64,000 nucleotides of DNA from an uncultured Paracoccaceae bacterium (GCA_937895435.1 CALAXT010000027.1:1-64000); one strand, 5' to 3'. Numbered from the stretch's first letter, positions 44,462-54,959 are shown. Numbers and translations: made by a program. Notes: generated from the sequence alone by a model not told the origin.

Positions 44462-45931
44462 CTATAGGGGGGCTGTGGCCAGCGCAGGGCGGCGGTGAAA
44501 CCACGGCTTGGCGGTTTCCAAGGCGCTGCAAAGTGCCATCAGCTGGGTGTCATGGCCAAATGGCGCGGCCAAATGCACCCCGACCGGCAGGCCGTGGTCA
44601 TTCCAGTGCAGCGGAACCGAGGCTGCGGGTTGACCGGATGCATTAAAGGCCGCGCAAAAAGGCGAATAGGCAAAAATACCATCAGGCCCGGTACGATAGG
44701 CCACATAATCCTGTGTTGTGTGAGCAAAGCGGCCAATCTTGGCTGGAGGCTCTGCCAGCGTGGCGGTCAGCAAAATGTCAAAGCCATTTGACGAATCTCC
44801 ATCAAAAAAGCGTGCCATTTGGCGGCCAAAGCTGTGGATCTTGCCCACTGCATCCAGATAATCCGCCCCAGAGATCGTAGCGGCATAGGCCATCGCCCCT
44901 CGGGCCACCCCTTCAATCTCATCTTGACCAAGCGCGGTGCCGCGTGCGGCCAGTGTCTTTTCAATCCAAAGTGCCGTGCCACAGGCCACAATTTTGGTCC
45001 ATGCCAGCATCATGCCATTTATATCGGCACGCGGCAGTGCCGGTGTGACGCTGTGGCCCATATGTTCAAGCAATGCTGCCGTTTCATGCACGGCCCTGCG
45101 GCAATCGGGGTGCAGTGGCGCACCGGTTAGCGTGGTGTCACACATTGCCACGCGCAGCCTTAGTGGTGGACGCTCGAGCGCGGCGCAGAAGCTTTCGGAC
45201 AAAGGTGGTGCGTAATAGGGCGCACCCAAGTCGGCCCCTTCGGTCACATCCAAAAGCAGCGCAGTGTCGCGCACAGACCGGGTTAAAAACCCATCAATCG
45301 CCATCCCGGCCCAGCCTTCGCCTGCATAGGGGCCATCTGGCAGCCGGGCGCGCGTGGGTTTAAACCCAAAGAGCCCGCAGCTGGATGCTGGGATGCGCAC
45401 TGATCCTCCGCCATCTGATCCATGCGCTGCAGGCACGATTCCGGCGGCAACCGCTGCCCCCGACCCGCCCGACGATCCGCCGGGCGTGTGATCAAAATGC
45501 CAAGGGTTGCGGGTTGGGCCGCCGTAAACCGCAGATTCGGTCGCCGCGCCAATGCCGCCCTCGGGTGATGTGGTGCGACCAAATGTAACCAATCCGGCCG
45601 CCGCTAAGCGTTCGTAAATCGCGCTGTTGCGGGGGTAGTGCGTGTTGGCCAGCAGCTTTGATCCGTTGTGCGAGGGGAAAGCCACCGCCTCGGCCCCAAG
45701 ATCTTTCAGCAAGAATGGAACACCGTGCAGCGGTCCCTGCGGCAGCCCTGCTGTGATCATTTGGCGTGCGGTATCATCTTGGCGCAGGACGACGGCATTG
45801 ATGGCGGGGTTTCGGGCATCGGCGCGGGCCATCGCTTCGGTCAGCAATTCTTGGGGGGATACCTGCTTTTTGGCGACCAGTGCAGCCATTCGGGTGGCAT
45901 CCCAATCGTCATATTCGGCTATCGTCGACAT
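44462..45931 (-). CDS. Amidase (amidase signature family), 2
   Basis: A 489-residue serine amidase, a paralogue type of the enzyme at 38937. Triad residues are Lys76 (FLLKDL), Ser153 or Ser154 (GGSSGG) and Ser177 ([11 protein letters not shown]). The full signature [19 protein letters not shown] is present, as in true amidases. It precedes the ABC importer and is likely in the same transcript, so its substrate may be what the importer brings in. No signal peptide is seen, so it acts in the cytoplasm. Confidence 0.9.
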   Translation of the reverse strand: MSTIAEYDDWDATRMAALVAKKQVSPQELLTEAMARADARNPAINAVVLRQDDTARQMITAGLPQGPLHGVPFLLKDLGAEAVAFPSHNGSKLLANTHYPRNSAIYERLAAAGLVTFGRTTSPEGGIGAATESAVYGGPTRNPWHFDHTPGGSSGGSGAAVAAGIVPAAHGSDGGGSVRIPASSCGLFGFKPTRARLPDGPYAGEGWAGMAIDGFLTRSVRDTALLLDVTEGADLGAPYYAPPLSESFCAALERPPLRLRVAMCDTTLTGAPLHPDCRRAVHETAALLEHMGHSVTPALPRADINGMMLAWTKIVACGTALWIEKTLAARGTALGQDEIEGVARGAMAYAATISGADYLDAVGKIHSFGRQMARFFDGDSSNGFDILLTATLAEPPAKIGRFAHTTQDYVAYRTGPDGIFAYSPFCAAFNASGQPAASVPLHWNDHGLPVGVHLAAPFGHDTQLMALCSALETAKPWFHRRPALATAPL

Positions 45932-46168
45932 GGCGCTGACCCCTTTGCTATGATTCTAATCGGATGCACTGGGTTACGTACGCGGTGAGTGTGCTTTGCT
46001 TAACCTTTGCCGTCTATCGCTTTTTTCCGCACCTGCTCAGATTGTGGCCGCGCTTTGCGATCGGGTTCAGGGAAATGACCCGCTGCCCTTGCAGGTGTCG
46101 GGCTGACGACTTAAACAAGTGGCTGCGGTAATGGTGCGCGTGGCACCCGAGAAAATAGGCAGGCAAAG

Positions 46169-46801
46169 ATGAAAGATCCGGTCAATACCCTCGTCAACAC
46201 TTTGGTCCCTATGGTGGTCGAACAGACCAGCCGTGGTGAGCGTGCCTATGATATCTATTCGCGCCTTCTGAAAGAGCGCATCATTTTCATGTCGGGCCCT
46301 GTGTTTGACGAAATGGCATCGCTGATCGTGGCGCAGCTGCTGCATCTTGAGGCTGAGAACCCATCGAAAGAAATTTCGATGTATATCAACTCGCCCGGCG
46401 GTGTGGTGACGGCCGGCCTGTCGATCTATGACACGATGCAATACATCCGCCCAAAAGTCTCGACGCTTGTGATCGGTCAGGCGGCCTCGATGGGCTCGCT
46501 TTTGTTGGCTGCCGGTGAAAAGGGCATGCGGTTCTCACTGCCCAACAGCCGTGTGATGGTGCACCAGCCGTCGGGCGGTTTTCAGGGCCAGGCCACTGAT
46601 ATTATGATCCATGCGCAAGAAACCCAGAAGCTCAAAGACCGTTTGAACAAGATCTATGTCAAACATACGGGCCAGCCGCTGGATAAGGTTGAGGCAGCGC
46701 TAGAGCGTGATAATTTCATGTCAGCTGAAGAAGCCCGTGACTGGGGGCTGATTGACGAAATCGTAGAGAATCGGGCGCGCCCGGAAGATGCCGCGACGTG
46801 A
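46169..46801 (+). CDS. clpP: ATP-dependent Clp protease proteolytic subunit
   Basis: A 210-residue serine protease of the ClpP tetradecamer. The catalytic residues are Ser107 in GQAASMGS, His132 in VHQPSGG and Asp181. YINSPGGVV and the hydrophobic-patch region are standard. It pairs with ClpX encoded 152 bases downstream. Cytoplasmic protein quality control and regulated proteolysis. Confidence 0.97.
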   Translation: MKDPVNTLVNTLVPMVVEQTSRGERAYDIYSRLLKERIIFMSGPVFDEMASLIVAQLLHLEAENPSKEISMYINSPGGVVTAGLSIYDTMQYIRPKVSTLVIGQAASMGSLLLAAGEKGMRFSLPNSRVMVHQPSGGFQGQATDIMIHAQETQKLKDRLNKIYVKHTGQPLDKVEAALERDNFMSAEEARDWGLIDEIVENRARPEDAAT

Positions 46802-46953
46802 TGCGTTGCGCTGATCACACCAAGAATGCCGTGCGTGCGTGCGGGGCGTTTTTGGATTGTGAAGGATATTTGGCTGTCCTAATCTTGTCCAACGATGGGG
46901 CAATTTTTGGGCGCCGCTCTCATTCTTCAGATACTTGGCCGCAGGGGTAGATC

Positions 46954-48219
46954 ATGGCAAACAATTCGAGCAGCGACAGTAAAAACACGCTCTATTGTTC
47001 CTTTTGCGGCAAAAGCCAGCATGAGGTGCGCAAACTTATTGCCGGTCCGACTGTGTTCATCTGTGATGAGTGTGTTGAACTTTGCATGGACATCATCCGC
47101 GAAGAAACCAAAACGTCATCGTTGAAATCAACCGATGGTGTGCCCACCCCGCGCGATATCTGTGCAGTTTTGGATGATTACGTGATTGGCCAAGAACACG
47201 CCAAACGTGTTTTGTCTGTTGCCGTGCATAACCACTATAAGCGTCTGAAACATGCCGCAAAATCTGGCGATATTGAGCTTGCGAAATCAAACATTTTGCT
47301 AATCGGGCCGACAGGCTGTGGTAAGACGCTGCTGGCCCAGACATTGGCCCGTATTCTCGATGTGCCGTTCACAATGGCCGATGCTACCACGTTGACCGAG
47401 GCAGGTTATGTCGGAGAAGATGTTGAAAACATCATTCTAAAGCTGCTGCAGGCCAGTGAATATAACGTCGAACGCGCCCAGCGCGGCATCGTCTATATCG
47501 ATGAAGTCGACAAAATCACGCGCAAATCTGACAACCCATCCATCACGCGCGACGTGTCGGGTGAGGGTGTGCAGCAGGCGTTGTTGAAAATTATGGAAGG
47601 CACGGTTGCAAGCGTACCCCCACAGGGTGGGCGCAAACATCCGCAGCAAGAATTCCTGCAAGTTGACACCACCAATATTCTATTCATCTGTGGTGGGGCG
47701 TTCGCTGGGCTGGAAAAGATCATCGCGCAGCGCGGCAAAGGGTCAGGCATTGGGTTTGGTGCTGATGTCAAAGACCCAGACGGGCGCGGTGTCGGCGAAA
47801 TGTTCAAAGAGCTTGAACCGGAAGATTTGCTGAAATTCGGATTGATCCCGGAATTTGTCGGCCGTCTGCCCGTCCTTGCCACGCTGACCGATCTGGACGA
47901 AGATGCGCTGATCATCATTTTGACACAGCCGAAAAATGCTTTGGTCAAGCAATATCAGCGTTTGTTTGAAATTGAAGATGTCACGCTGACCTTCACCGAT
48001 GATTCGCTCAGCGCGATTGCCAAACGTGCGATCAAGCGCAAGACCGGTGCGCGGGGCCTGCGTTCGATCATGGAAGATATCTTGCTGGAAACCATGTTTG
48101 AACTGCCCGGTATGGAAGGCGTTGACGAAGTTGTTGTCAATGAAGACGCCGTTACCATCGGGGCAAAGCCGTTGCTGGTGTACAAAGATACCAAAAAAGA
48201 GCCCGCTGCCGCGCGGTGA
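46954..48219 (+). CDS. clpX: ATP-dependent Clp protease ATP-binding subunit ClpX
   Basis: A 421-residue AAA+ unfoldase. The N-terminal zinc domain has Cys15/Cys18 and Cys37/Cys40. Walker A GPTGCGKT is near 119-126, Walker [11 protein letters not shown] follows, then the pore GYVGEDVE and RKH-type loop, and a ClpX-specific [14 protein letters not shown] segment. It feeds substrates into ClpP. A gap of 64 bases precedes the NDUFA12 gene. Confidence 0.97.
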   Translation: MANNSSSDSKNTLYCSFCGKSQHEVRKLIAGPTVFICDECVELCMDIIREETKTSSLKSTDGVPTPRDICAVLDDYVIGQEHAKRVLSVAVHNHYKRLKHAAKSGDIELAKSNILLIGPTGCGKTLLAQTLARILDVPFTMADATTLTEAGYVGEDVENIILKLLQASEYNVERAQRGIVYIDEVDKITRKSDNPSITRDVSGEGVQQALLKIMEGTVASVPPQGGRKHPQQEFLQVDTTNILFICGGAFAGLEKIIAQRGKGSGIGFGADVKDPDGRGVGEMFKELEPEDLLKFGLIPEFVGRLPVLATLTDLDEDALIIILTQPKNALVKQYQRLFEIEDVTLTFTDDSLSAIAKRAIKRKTGARGLRSIMEDILLETMFELPGMEGVDEVVVNEDAVTIGAKPLLVYKDTKKEPAAAR

Positions 48220-48283
48220 TCCGCTGCGGCTTTGGGCCAATCCAACCCTGCCCCTTTGGGGCGTGCCATGCAGGAACGAACAG

Positions 48284-48661
48284 ATGCAGTTTTTGAAACG
48301 CTTGGTAACATGGTGGACCGATCAGACGCTGGGCATGCAGATTTTTACCCTGCGCAAAGGTTTGCGCGTGGGGCAAGATGATCAGGGCAATGTTTTTTAC
48401 CAAAATAAAGATGGCAGCCGCCGTTGGGTGATCTTTAATGGCGAGGTTGAAGCCAGTCGCGTATCCCCTGATTGGCATGGTTGGTTGCATTTCACATGGG
48501 ATCAGCCGCCCAGTGCCGCGCCATTGTCGCATAAATCTTGGGAATTGCCGCATCAGCCGAACCTGACTGGAACAGATGCCGCCTATGTACCTGCGGGCGC
48601 GATGCGGGCAGCCGGTGGCGCCGTAAGCCGCCGCGATTACGAAGCCTGGCAGCCGGAATAA
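48284..48661 (+). CDS. NADH:ubiquinone oxidoreductase subunit NDUFA12-like
   Basis: A 125-residue protein of the NDUFA12 (17.2 kDa subunit) family, an accessory subunit of complex I kept in alphaproteobacteria. [16 protein letters not shown] and [21 protein letters not shown] (about 48-68) followed by [14 protein letters not shown] are the family blocks. The ATG at 48284 begins the conserved sequence, downstream of caggaac. It is followed by mlaD after six bases. Confidence 0.92.
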   Translation: MQFLKRLVTWWTDQTLGMQIFTLRKGLRVGQDDQGNVFYQNKDGSRRWVIFNGEVEASRVSPDWHGWLHFTWDQPPSAAPLSHKSWELPHQPNLTGTDAAYVPAGAMRAAGGAVSRRDYEAWQPE

Positions 48662-48667
48662 TCACCC

Positions 48668-49135
48668 ATGGCCGAAAGCACGACAGAGGTTTTGGTGGGC
48701 GCAGCTGTTCTTGGAGCAGCGGTTGGTTTTCTTTTTTATGCGGGGCAAGCAACAGGTTTTTCAACCGGTGCAAAAAGCTATGATTTGCACGCCAGCTTTC
48801 GCTCGGTTGAGGGGGTGGCGCTGGGCACAGATGTGCGCTTGGCCGGTGTTAAGGTTGGCACAGTCACGGCGTTAAATCTAAACCCCAATACGTTTTTTGC
48901 AGATGCAACAATCTCGGTCAAAGATGGGGTGGTGTTGCCCGCCGATACGGCCATTTTGATTTCATCTGAGGGTCTGTTGGGTGGCAATTTCATGGAGTTG
49001 TTACCAGGTGGATCGCCAGAAAACCTCGCATCAGGTGATGAAATTGAGGACACCCAAGGGGCTGTCAGCTTGGTCTCATTGCTGATGAAATTTGTTGGCA
49101 GCTCGGCCACACAACCTGCGCCGGGCCAGCCGTGA
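48668..49135 (+). CDS. mlaD: Outer membrane lipid asymmetry protein MlaD
   Basis: A 155-residue MCE-domain protein. One N-terminal membrane helix (about 8-28) is followed by the MCE domain with FRSVEGVALGTDVRLAGVKVG (about 44-64) and GLLGGNFMELLPGG. It shuttles phospholipids between membranes with MlaFEB, which are not encoded here. Its TGA overlaps the GTG start of the DUF2155 gene. Confidence 0.92.
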   Translation: MAESTTEVLVGAAVLGAAVGFLFYAGQATGFSTGAKSYDLHASFRSVEGVALGTDVRLAGVKVGTVTALNLNPNTFFADATISVKDGVVLPADTAILISSEGLLGGNFMELLPGGSPENLASGDEIEDTQGAVSLVSLLMKFVGSSATQPAPGQP

Positions 49136-49560
49136 AACGGCTTTGGCTGTGGCCATTGGCCGGGCTTTTGATGATATTTGCAGGTGCAGCTGCGGCGCAA
49201 TCAGGTTTGGATTTGGCACCAGAACAGCCACTTCTGCCACCCCAGCAAACGGAACAGCAGATTGTTACAACACAGGCCGCAGGCGCAGTGCTACGGGGCT
49301 TGGATAAGGTTTCAGGCAGCTTAACCGATCTGGAAATTTGGCGCGGTGAAACGGTGCAATTTGGCCGGTTGGAAATCACACTGTCTGATTGTCGCTTTCC
49401 CAGCGAAGATCCTGCCAGCGATGCGTTTGCCCATGTGGATATCGTTGACACCCTAAGCCAATCGTTGGCGTTTTCTGGGTGGATGATTGCATCAAGCCCC
49501 GCGCTGAATGCACTGGATCATGCACGTTATGATGTCTGGGTGATGCGCTGCACCAGCTGA
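49132..49560 (+). CDS. DUF2155 domain secreted protein
   Basis: A 142-residue protein starting at GTG, overlapping the mlaD stop as GTGA. A signal peptide (residues 1-22, ending AAAAQ) precedes a Pro/Gln-rich linker and the DUF2155 domain: AVLRGLDKVSGSLTDLEI, FGRLEITLSDCRFP and FSGWMIASSPALNALDHARYDVWVMRC. Its function is unknown; it is a conserved alphaproteobacterial neighbour of mlaD and aat. Its last 34 bases overlap the convergent aat gene. Confidence 0.9.
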   Translation: MKRLWLWPLAGLLMIFAGAAAAQSGLDLAPEQPLLPPQQTEQQIVTTQAAGAVLRGLDKVSGSLTDLEIWRGETVQFGRLEITLSDCRFPSEDPASDAFAHVDIVDTLSQSLAFSGWMIASSPALNALDHARYDVWVMRCTS

Positions 49561-50168
49561 TCATGGTTGGGTGCAGGCCCTAGCGGTGGAAAATGCGCAA
49601 TGGTTTTCAATGCCACGGCCAATCGGGCATGATAGGCGGTGCGGCTGATTTCAATCGCCCCAAGTGAGGCCAGATGCGGTGTTAAAAACTGCGTATCAAA
49701 CAGCTGAAATCCACCTGCCCGCAGCTGATCTATCAAAACAGCCAGTGCTATTTTCGACCCATCCGTGCGGCGTGAGAACATGCTTTCGCCAAAGAATGCC
49801 CCACCAAGGTTCAGGCCAAAAACCCCGCCGATCAGAGTCTCATTTTCCCAAATTTCAAGTGAATGGGCATGGCCCTGATCGTGCAGTGCCCGATAGAGGG
49901 CTACAAGGGGGGCGTTTATCCATGTTTCTGGCCGATCTGCACAATGTTCAAGCACGGCATCAAAAGCGCCATTGATTTGCACGCGAAACGGCATGCGCCT
50001 GATCCGCCGGGCCAACGAACGTGACACGTGAAAGCCATCCAATGGAAAGACCCCACGTTTTCGAGGGTCAATCCAATGCAGCGTGTCATCGCCGCGCGAT
50101 TGTGCCATTGGAAAAATGCCAGCTGCATAGGCACGCAGCAAAATCTGTGGTGTCAGTGCGCCAGACAT
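49527..50168 (-). CDS. aat: Leucyl/phenylalanyl-tRNA-protein transferase
   Basis: A 213-residue enzyme that adds Leu or Phe to N-terminal Arg or Lys, marking proteins for ClpAP. LLRAYAAGIFPMA (about 10-22), the HWIDPRKRGVFPLD segment, and the family core HSLEIWENETLIGGVFGLNLGGAFFGESMFSR (split across about 98-130) identify it. The start at 50168 begins the conserved part; the open frame runs upstream into accC. It lies 43 bases after accC and its end overlaps the DUF2155 gene. Confidence 0.93.
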   Translation of the reverse strand: MSGALTPQILLRAYAAGIFPMAQSRGDDTLHWIDPRKRGVFPLDGFHVSRSLARRIRRMPFRVQINGAFDAVLEHCADRPETWINAPLVALYRALHDQGHAHSLEIWENETLIGGVFGLNLGGAFFGESMFSRRTDGSKIALAVLIDQLRAGGFQLFDTQFLTPHLASLGAIEISRTAYHARLAVALKTIAHFPPLGPAPNHDQLVQRITQTS

Positions 50169-50211
50169 TTTGGCCCAGAGACGCCCCCAGTTTTTGCTGC
50201 GCGGCTGCAGG

Positions 50212-51558
50212 TCACGAAAAACGATCCGCCAACCATTGTTCAAGCCAGTGGATGTTATAGTTGCCCGATTGCACATCGGGTTCATCAAGCAGGGCGTGAA
50301 ACAGCGGCACTGTGGTATCGACGCCATCCACGATCAGCTCGCCCAAAGCGCGGCGTAAACGGGCCAAGGCCTCGGGGCGGTCGCGGCCATGCACGATCAG
50401 CTTACCGATCAGACTGTCGTAATAGGGCGGAATGGAATAGCCACCATACAGCGCCGAATCCATCCGCACGCCCAATCCGCCTGGCGCGTGAAACACACGC
50501 ACCTTGCCGGGGCAGGGTGAAAAGTTTGGCAGCTTCTCGGCGTTGATCCGCACCTCAATGGCGTGACCATTCACCTCCATCTCATCTTGCACCAGTGACA
50601 TCGGCAGACCAGCGGCCACACGAATCTGCTCGCGCACAAGATCGACACCAAAAATAGCCTCAGTTACGGGGTGTTCGACTTGCAGTCTTGTGTTCATTTC
50701 AATGAAGTAGAATTCATTGTTTTCATAAAGGAATTCGATGGTGCCAGCGCCGATATAATTGATCCGTGCGACAGCTTCGGCGCAGATCTTGCCGATACGG
50801 GCGCGTGTTTCGGCATCGATGGTGGGGCCGGGGGCCTCTTCCAGAACTTTTTGGTGGCGGCGCTGCAACGAACAATCCCGCTCACCCAAATGCACGGCGC
50901 GGCCTTTGCCATCCCCAAACACCTGAATTTCGATATGCCGCGGCGTGGTCAGATATTTTTCAATATAGACTTCATCATTGCCAAACGCGGCCTTGGCCTC
51001 GGCCCGGGCTGACCGAAACGCCACCTCAAGTTCAGCGGCGTTGTGGGCGACTTTCATGCCGCGCCCACCACCACCAGCAGTCGCTTTGATGATAACTGGA
51101 AATCCGATGTCGCGCGCGGTGGATTGTGCTGTGGCGAAATCTGCCACGCCCCCCTCAGAGCCGGGTACACAGGGCACACCAAGTGCCCGCATGGTTTCCT
51201 TGGCCGTGATTTTGTCGCCCATCACCCGGATATGTTCTGAGGTTGGGCCAATAAATGTGATGTCGTGATCTTCCAAGATACGCACAAAATTCGCGTTCTC
51301 ACTGAGAAAGCCGTAGCCGGGATGAATAGCCTCAGCACCAGTGATCTCACATGCGGAAACAATCGCTGGGATTGAAAGATAGCTGTCGGTGGACGAGGCT
51401 GGGCCGATACAGATCGCCTCATCTGCCATGCGCACATGCATGGCATCGCTATCGGCGGTCGAATGCACAGCAACCGATTTGATCCCCATTTCGCGGCAGG
51501 CCCGAATGACGCGCAGCGCAATTTCCCCACGATTGGCGATCAGAATTTTGTTAAACAT
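50212..51558 (-). CDS. accC: Acetyl-CoA carboxylase biotin carboxylase subunit
   Basis: A 448-residue ATP-grasp enzyme that carboxylates the biotin on Acc[14 protein letters not shown] (about 9-21), the ATP loop [12 protein letters not shown] (about 159-170) and [26 protein letters not shown] give the catalytic core. Nine bases separate it from accB. First step of fatty-acid synthesis. Confidence 0.96.
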   Translation of the reverse strand: MFNKILIANRGEIALRVIRACREMGIKSVAVHSTADSDAMHVRMADEAICIGPASSTDSYLSIPAIVSACEITGAEAIHPGYGFLSENANFVRILEDHDITFIGPTSEHIRVMGDKITAKETMRALGVPCVPGSEGGVADFATAQSTARDIGFPVIIKATAGGGGRGMKVAHNAAELEVAFRSARAEAKAAFGNDEVYIEKYLTTPRHIEIQVFGDGKGRAVHLGERDCSLQRRHQKVLEEAPGPTIDAETRARIGKICAEAVARINYIGAGTIEFLYENNEFYFIEMNTRLQVEHPVTEAIFGVDLVREQIRVAAGLPMSLVQDEMEVNGHAIEVRINAEKLPNFSPCPGKVRVFHAPGGLGVRMDSALYGGYSIPPYYDSLIGKLIVHGRDRPEALARLRRALGELIVDGVDTTVPLFHALLDEPDVQSGNYNIHWLEQWLADRFS

Positions 51559-51567
51559 CTTGCGCCC

Positions 51568-52050
51568 TTATTCGATGATCATCAGCGGAGCGCCGTATTC
51601 AACCGGGCTTCCATCGGTCACAAGAATCCGCTTGATTGTACCTGCTTTTGGTGCGGCGATCTGGTTCATCGTTTTCATGGCTTCAATGATCAAAACGGTT
51701 TGTCCGGCGCTGACAGTGCTGCCAACGTTGGCAAAGGGTGCGGCACCCGGCTCGGCTGCCAAATAGACCGTGCCGACCATCGGTGATGTCAGTGCATTTG
51801 GGTTTTGCGCGGGGTCAGACTCGGTTGGGGTGGCAGCGGCAACGGGCGCTGCAGTGGCGGCTGGTGCTGCGGCCATGGGCGCGGGGGCGTAATTGGCCAC
51901 CATTTGGGTCTGGCGTGACACGCGCACATTCAGGGTGTCATTTTCGCCATAGTCCCGTTTAACGGCCAATTCCGTCAGGTCATTGTTGTTCAGAAGTTCT
52001 GCAAGGGCCTGAATAAAGGCTACGTCGGTTTCATGGGGATGTTTTGTCAT
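51568..52050 (-). CDS. accB: Acetyl-CoA carboxylase biotin carboxyl carrier protein
   Basis: A 160-residue carrier. The N-terminal helix pair (about 8-35) is followed by an Ala/Pro linker (about 54-85) and the biotinyl domain with Lys126 in EAMKTMNQI. The ATG at 52050 follows gagga. It opens the accB-accC-aat transcript and is divergent from the DedA-type gene. Confidence 0.95.
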   Translation of the reverse strand: MTKHPHETDVAFIQALAELLNNNDLTELAVKRDYGENDTLNVRVSRQTQMVANYAPAPMAAAPAATAAPVAAATPTESDPAQNPNALTSPMVGTVYLAAEPGAAPFANVGSTVSAGQTVLIIEAMKTMNQIAAPKAGTIKRILVTDGSPVEYGAPLMIIE

Positions 52051-52238
52051 GCCGTCCTCGATCGATCTTTTCTGCCTTTTTCTGCCCGATTTGCAGCGGG
52101 CCTGGCCTGTGTGGGGGGTGTTATACGCCACGCGCGGCGGGGTGAAAAGCACCAGTTGCAGTCTGGACCGGGTTGAGAGGGGAGATTGGCGCCAAAACGG
52201 GCCTTGCAGCTTTGCAGGTGGGGCGCTAGGCGAAAGAA

Positions 52239-52781
52239 ATGATTGAATCGGTCATCAGCCAATTGATTGAATTTGTCGGCCAGCATCGGGATTGGGCGAT
52301 GTGGCTGGCTTTTGTGTTTGCCGCGGCTGAAACAACTGCGATTTTGTCAATTCTTATTCCATCGACGGCGATTTTGGTTGGGGTCGGGGCTTTGGTGGCC
52401 GCCGGGGGGCTAGATTTTCGCCCCATCTGGATTGGTGCATCACTGGGGGCGCTGACGGGCTCAAGCTTTTCGTGGTGGCTGGGGTGGCGTTATGGCGACA
52501 AGATTTTGCAGATGTGGCCGTTGCGCGATCACCCGGAATTTGTGGCGCGAGGGCAGGTAAGCTTTGCCAAATATGGTGGATTTGCCATTATCATTGGACA
52601 TTTTGTTGGGCCGTTGCGCCCGGTGATGTTCTTGATGACGGGAATGTCGGCGATGCCATTCTGGCGCTTTGCGATGTTTAACATCGTGGGGGGCACGGCT
52701 TGGGCCTATGCCATTCCCAAATCTGGGCAGATTGGCGGCACCGTTCTGGGGGCGCTTTGGGCTTTGATAACGGGGGCCTGA
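52239..52781 (+). CDS. DedA-family membrane protein (VTT domain)
   Basis: A 180-residue membrane protein of the DedA/VTT family, now linked to lipid scrambling and undecaprenyl-phosphate recycling. Four or five hydrophobic segments are seen. The acidic AETTAILSILIPSTAILVGVG block and GHFVGPLRPVMFLMTGMSAM match it, with the conserved ARG/R residues near the latter. Slightly short compared with 200-residue E. coli DedA. Confidence 0.85.
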   Translation: MIESVISQLIEFVGQHRDWAMWLAFVFAAAETTAILSILIPSTAILVGVGALVAAGGLDFRPIWIGASLGALTGSSFSWWLGWRYGDKILQMWPLRDHPEFVARGQVSFAKYGGFAIIIGHFVGPLRPVMFLMTGMSAMPFWRFAMFNIVGGTAWAYAIPKSGQIGGTVLGALWALITGA

Positions 52782-52830
52782 CGGCACCTGTTTGGTCGCG
52801 CGGCTTACACGCTTTTCTCTTAAAGCCAGT

Positions 52831-52881
52831 ATGTCATCCGACTGCTTATGTCAGCCGACTTCTGGTGTCAGCCGACCTGGG
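52831..52881. repeat. 17-bp tandem repeat, three units
   Basis: atgtcatccgactgctt (52831-52847), atgtcagccgacttctg (52848-52864) and gtgtcagccgacctggg (52865-52881). The third unit covers the stop of the minus-strand gene at 52868. Confidence 0.85.
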
Positions 52882-53392
52882 CCAAGACTTCGGTTGTTTT
52901 GGATTGCGCTGTTTCAGCAGCTTGTGGGATGGGGGCCGCATCCTCTGTCGCTACTTTATCGGCGACGCGGTTCTCTGCGGGCTTGGCGCGGTCAGTGCCA
53001 GATGTTTTTGCATCAGTTTGTTTTGCACCGCTGGCCTCACCCTGCGCGGCGGTCCGCTCGGCGTCAATCCGGGCCAACGACAGCTGCAAATCAGCCTGCA
53101 ATTCCAGAAAGCTGGCCTGAAAGGTCGGGGGGGGGCCTGTGATGATATCAAGGTCCATCGGTGCACGGGGCGCGAGTGTGGCGTTTTTCGAGCCTGCATC
53201 GGCATTGGTGGGCTTCGCGCCACCCATCATTGGGCGTTGACCCATGTTACGGTCGCTGGTGACACTGCTGCCCGCTGATGCGGTGATGCTGGCAACAGCC
53301 CGGTCAGATGTGACGGGGGCCGGTGGTGGGGCGGTCACGTTCGCAGGCGGCAAAGGCGCCCCGAATCGTAGAAGTCCAATAAGGTCAGGCAT
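52868..53392 (-). CDS. Hypothetical Pro/Ala-rich protein
   Basis: A 174-residue protein that I do not recognise. It begins MPDLIGLLRFGAPLPPANV, then is rich in Ala, Pro, Ser and Thr and probably disordered; a helix with coiled-coil character lies around 95-120 (FLELQADLQLSLARIDAERTA), then a charged disordered tail. No signal peptide or membrane segment is visible. The ATG at 53392 is preferred by ribosome-site spacing (aggga). It converges with the DedA gene, its stop lies in a tandem repeat. Confidence 0.6.
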   Translation of the reverse strand: MPDLIGLLRFGAPLPPANVTAPPPAPVTSDRAVASITASAGSSVTSDRNMGQRPMMGGAKPTNADAGSKNATLAPRAPMDLDIITGPPPTFQASFLELQADLQLSLARIDAERTAAQGEASGAKQTDAKTSGTDRAKPAENRVADKVATEDAAPIPQAAETAQSKTTEVLAQVG

Positions 53393-53596
53393 GGTATTCA
53401 TCCCTAGCGTGCGTCAAATTAAAGTTCTTGTTAGCACAAAAAAATTAACGTTGGGCTAAGACGTTCTGCGTCTGGCACAGAATTGCTGTGCACGGATATT
53501 CGGCGCACCCTTGACCATAATGAAAATTGATCTGATGGTTGCGCCCATCGCCCTTGTGTTGGGCTCTACCCGATCTTTTATCAAAGGAAAGCCCAC

Positions 53597-54925
53597 ATGG
53601 CCTTGGATCGCAACTCAGTTCCAAATGATTTGAACGCGTTTTGGATGCCGTTTACCGCGAATCGGCAGTTTAAAAAGGCGCCGCGGATGTTCGTGGCCGC
53701 CGATGGGATGTATTATACTACGTCTGACGGGCGGCAGGTGTTGGATGGAACGGCGGGGCTTTGGTGCTGTAACGCGGGGCATCGACGGCCAAAAATTGTC
53801 GAGGCGATCGCCAAACAGGCGGCCGAATTGGATTATGCACCTGCGTTCCAGATGGGGCATCCCAAAGCATTTGAATTGGCCAACCGGATTATCGAGATTG
53901 CGCCTGATGGGATGGAACATGTGTTCTACACCAATTCCGGGTCGGAGGCAGTCGAAACCGCACTGAAACTGGCCATTGCTTATCATCGTGCCCGGGGTGA
54001 GGGCACGCGGACCCGGTTGATCGGGCGTGAGCGTGGGTATCATGGGGTAAATTTTGGCGGTATTTCCGTGGGCGGGATTGTCAATAACCGCAGGGTGTTT
54101 GGCAGTCTGTTGGCCGGTGTTGACCATTTGCCCCATACCCATCTGCTTGAGCAAAACGCCTTTAGCCGGGGCCAGCCCGAACATGGCGCGCATTTGGCCG
54201 ATGAGTTAGAGCGGATGGTGGCGCTGCACGGGGCAGATACAATTGCCGCAGTCATTGTTGAGCCGATGGCAGGATCTACTGGCGTGTTGATGCCGCCCAA
54301 AGGCTATTTGGAAAAGTTGCGCGCCATCACCGCAAAACATGGCATCTTGTTGATTTTTGATGAGGTGATCACTGGATTTGGCCGCTTGGGTTCGGCATTT
54401 GCAGCGCAGCATTACGGGGTGATGCCCGATTTGATGACCACGGCCAAGGGGCTGACCAATGGTGTGATCCCCATGGGGGCGGTTTTGAGCACTGCGGCCG
54501 TGCATGATGCGTTCATGCAGGGGCCAGAGCATATGATTGAGCTGTTCCATGGCTACACGTATTCGGGCAACCCAATTGCGAGTGCTGCGGGTTTGGCCAC
54601 GCTGGAGACATATAAGGAAGAGGGGCTGTTTGAACGCGCAGCGGCGCTGGCACCTTATTGGGAAGAGGCCTTGCACAGCCTGCGTGGCTTGCCGCATGTG
54701 ATTGATATTCGTAATATGGGGCTGATTGGGGCGGTGGAATTGCAGCCGATTGCAGGCGAGCCCACAAAACGCGCATTTCAGGCGTTTCTGAATGCCTATG
54801 ATAAGGGCATTTTGATCCGGACCACTGGCGATATCATCGCGATGTCGCCGCCACTGATCATTGAAAAGACGGAGATTGATCAGTTGATCGGGACTTTGGC
54901 TGATGTTTTGAAAACCCTGCCGTAA
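53597..54925 (+). CDS. Class III aminotransferase (beta-alanine/omega-amino acid:pyruvate type)
   Basis: A 442-residue PLP enzyme. FWMPFTANRQFKKAPRM (about 15-31) and the end of the first domain DGTAGLWCCNAGHRRPKI are hallmarks of omega-amino-acid:pyruvate transaminases. The PLP lysine is Lys284 in TTAKGLTNG; FDEVITGFGRLG and FYTNSGSEAVE are the other PLP blocks. It probably moves the amino group of beta-alanine or another omega-amine to pyruvate. A strong aaaggaaa ribosome site precedes it. A monocistronic unit ended by the G/C hairpin at 54960. Confidence 0.9.
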   Translation: MALDRNSVPNDLNAFWMPFTANRQFKKAPRMFVAADGMYYTTSDGRQVLDGTAGLWCCNAGHRRPKIVEAIAKQAAELDYAPAFQMGHPKAFELANRIIEIAPDGMEHVFYTNSGSEAVETALKLAIAYHRARGEGTRTRLIGRERGYHGVNFGGISVGGIVNNRRVFGSLLAGVDHLPHTHLLEQNAFSRGQPEHGAHLADELERMVALHGADTIAAVIVEPMAGSTGVLMPPKGYLEKLRAITAKHGILLIFDEVITGFGRLGSAFAAQHYGVMPDLMTTAKGLTNGVIPMGAVLSTAAVHDAFMQGPEHMIELFHGYTYSGNPIASAAGLATLETYKEEGLFERAAALAPYWEEALHSLRGLPHVIDIRNMGLIGAVELQPIAGEPTKRAFQAFLNAYDKGILIRTTGDIIAMSPPLIIEKTEIDQLIGTLADVLKTLP

Positions 54926-54959
54926 GCCCCGGTTTGTGGCGATTTGTTTTGTGACAACG

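Noticed and set aside
45964-46131. 55-codon plus-strand frame upstream of clpP
   Set aside because: It starts with ATG and has a hydrophobic patch, but there is no ribosome site or recognisable conservation; it is more likely the clpP promoter region.
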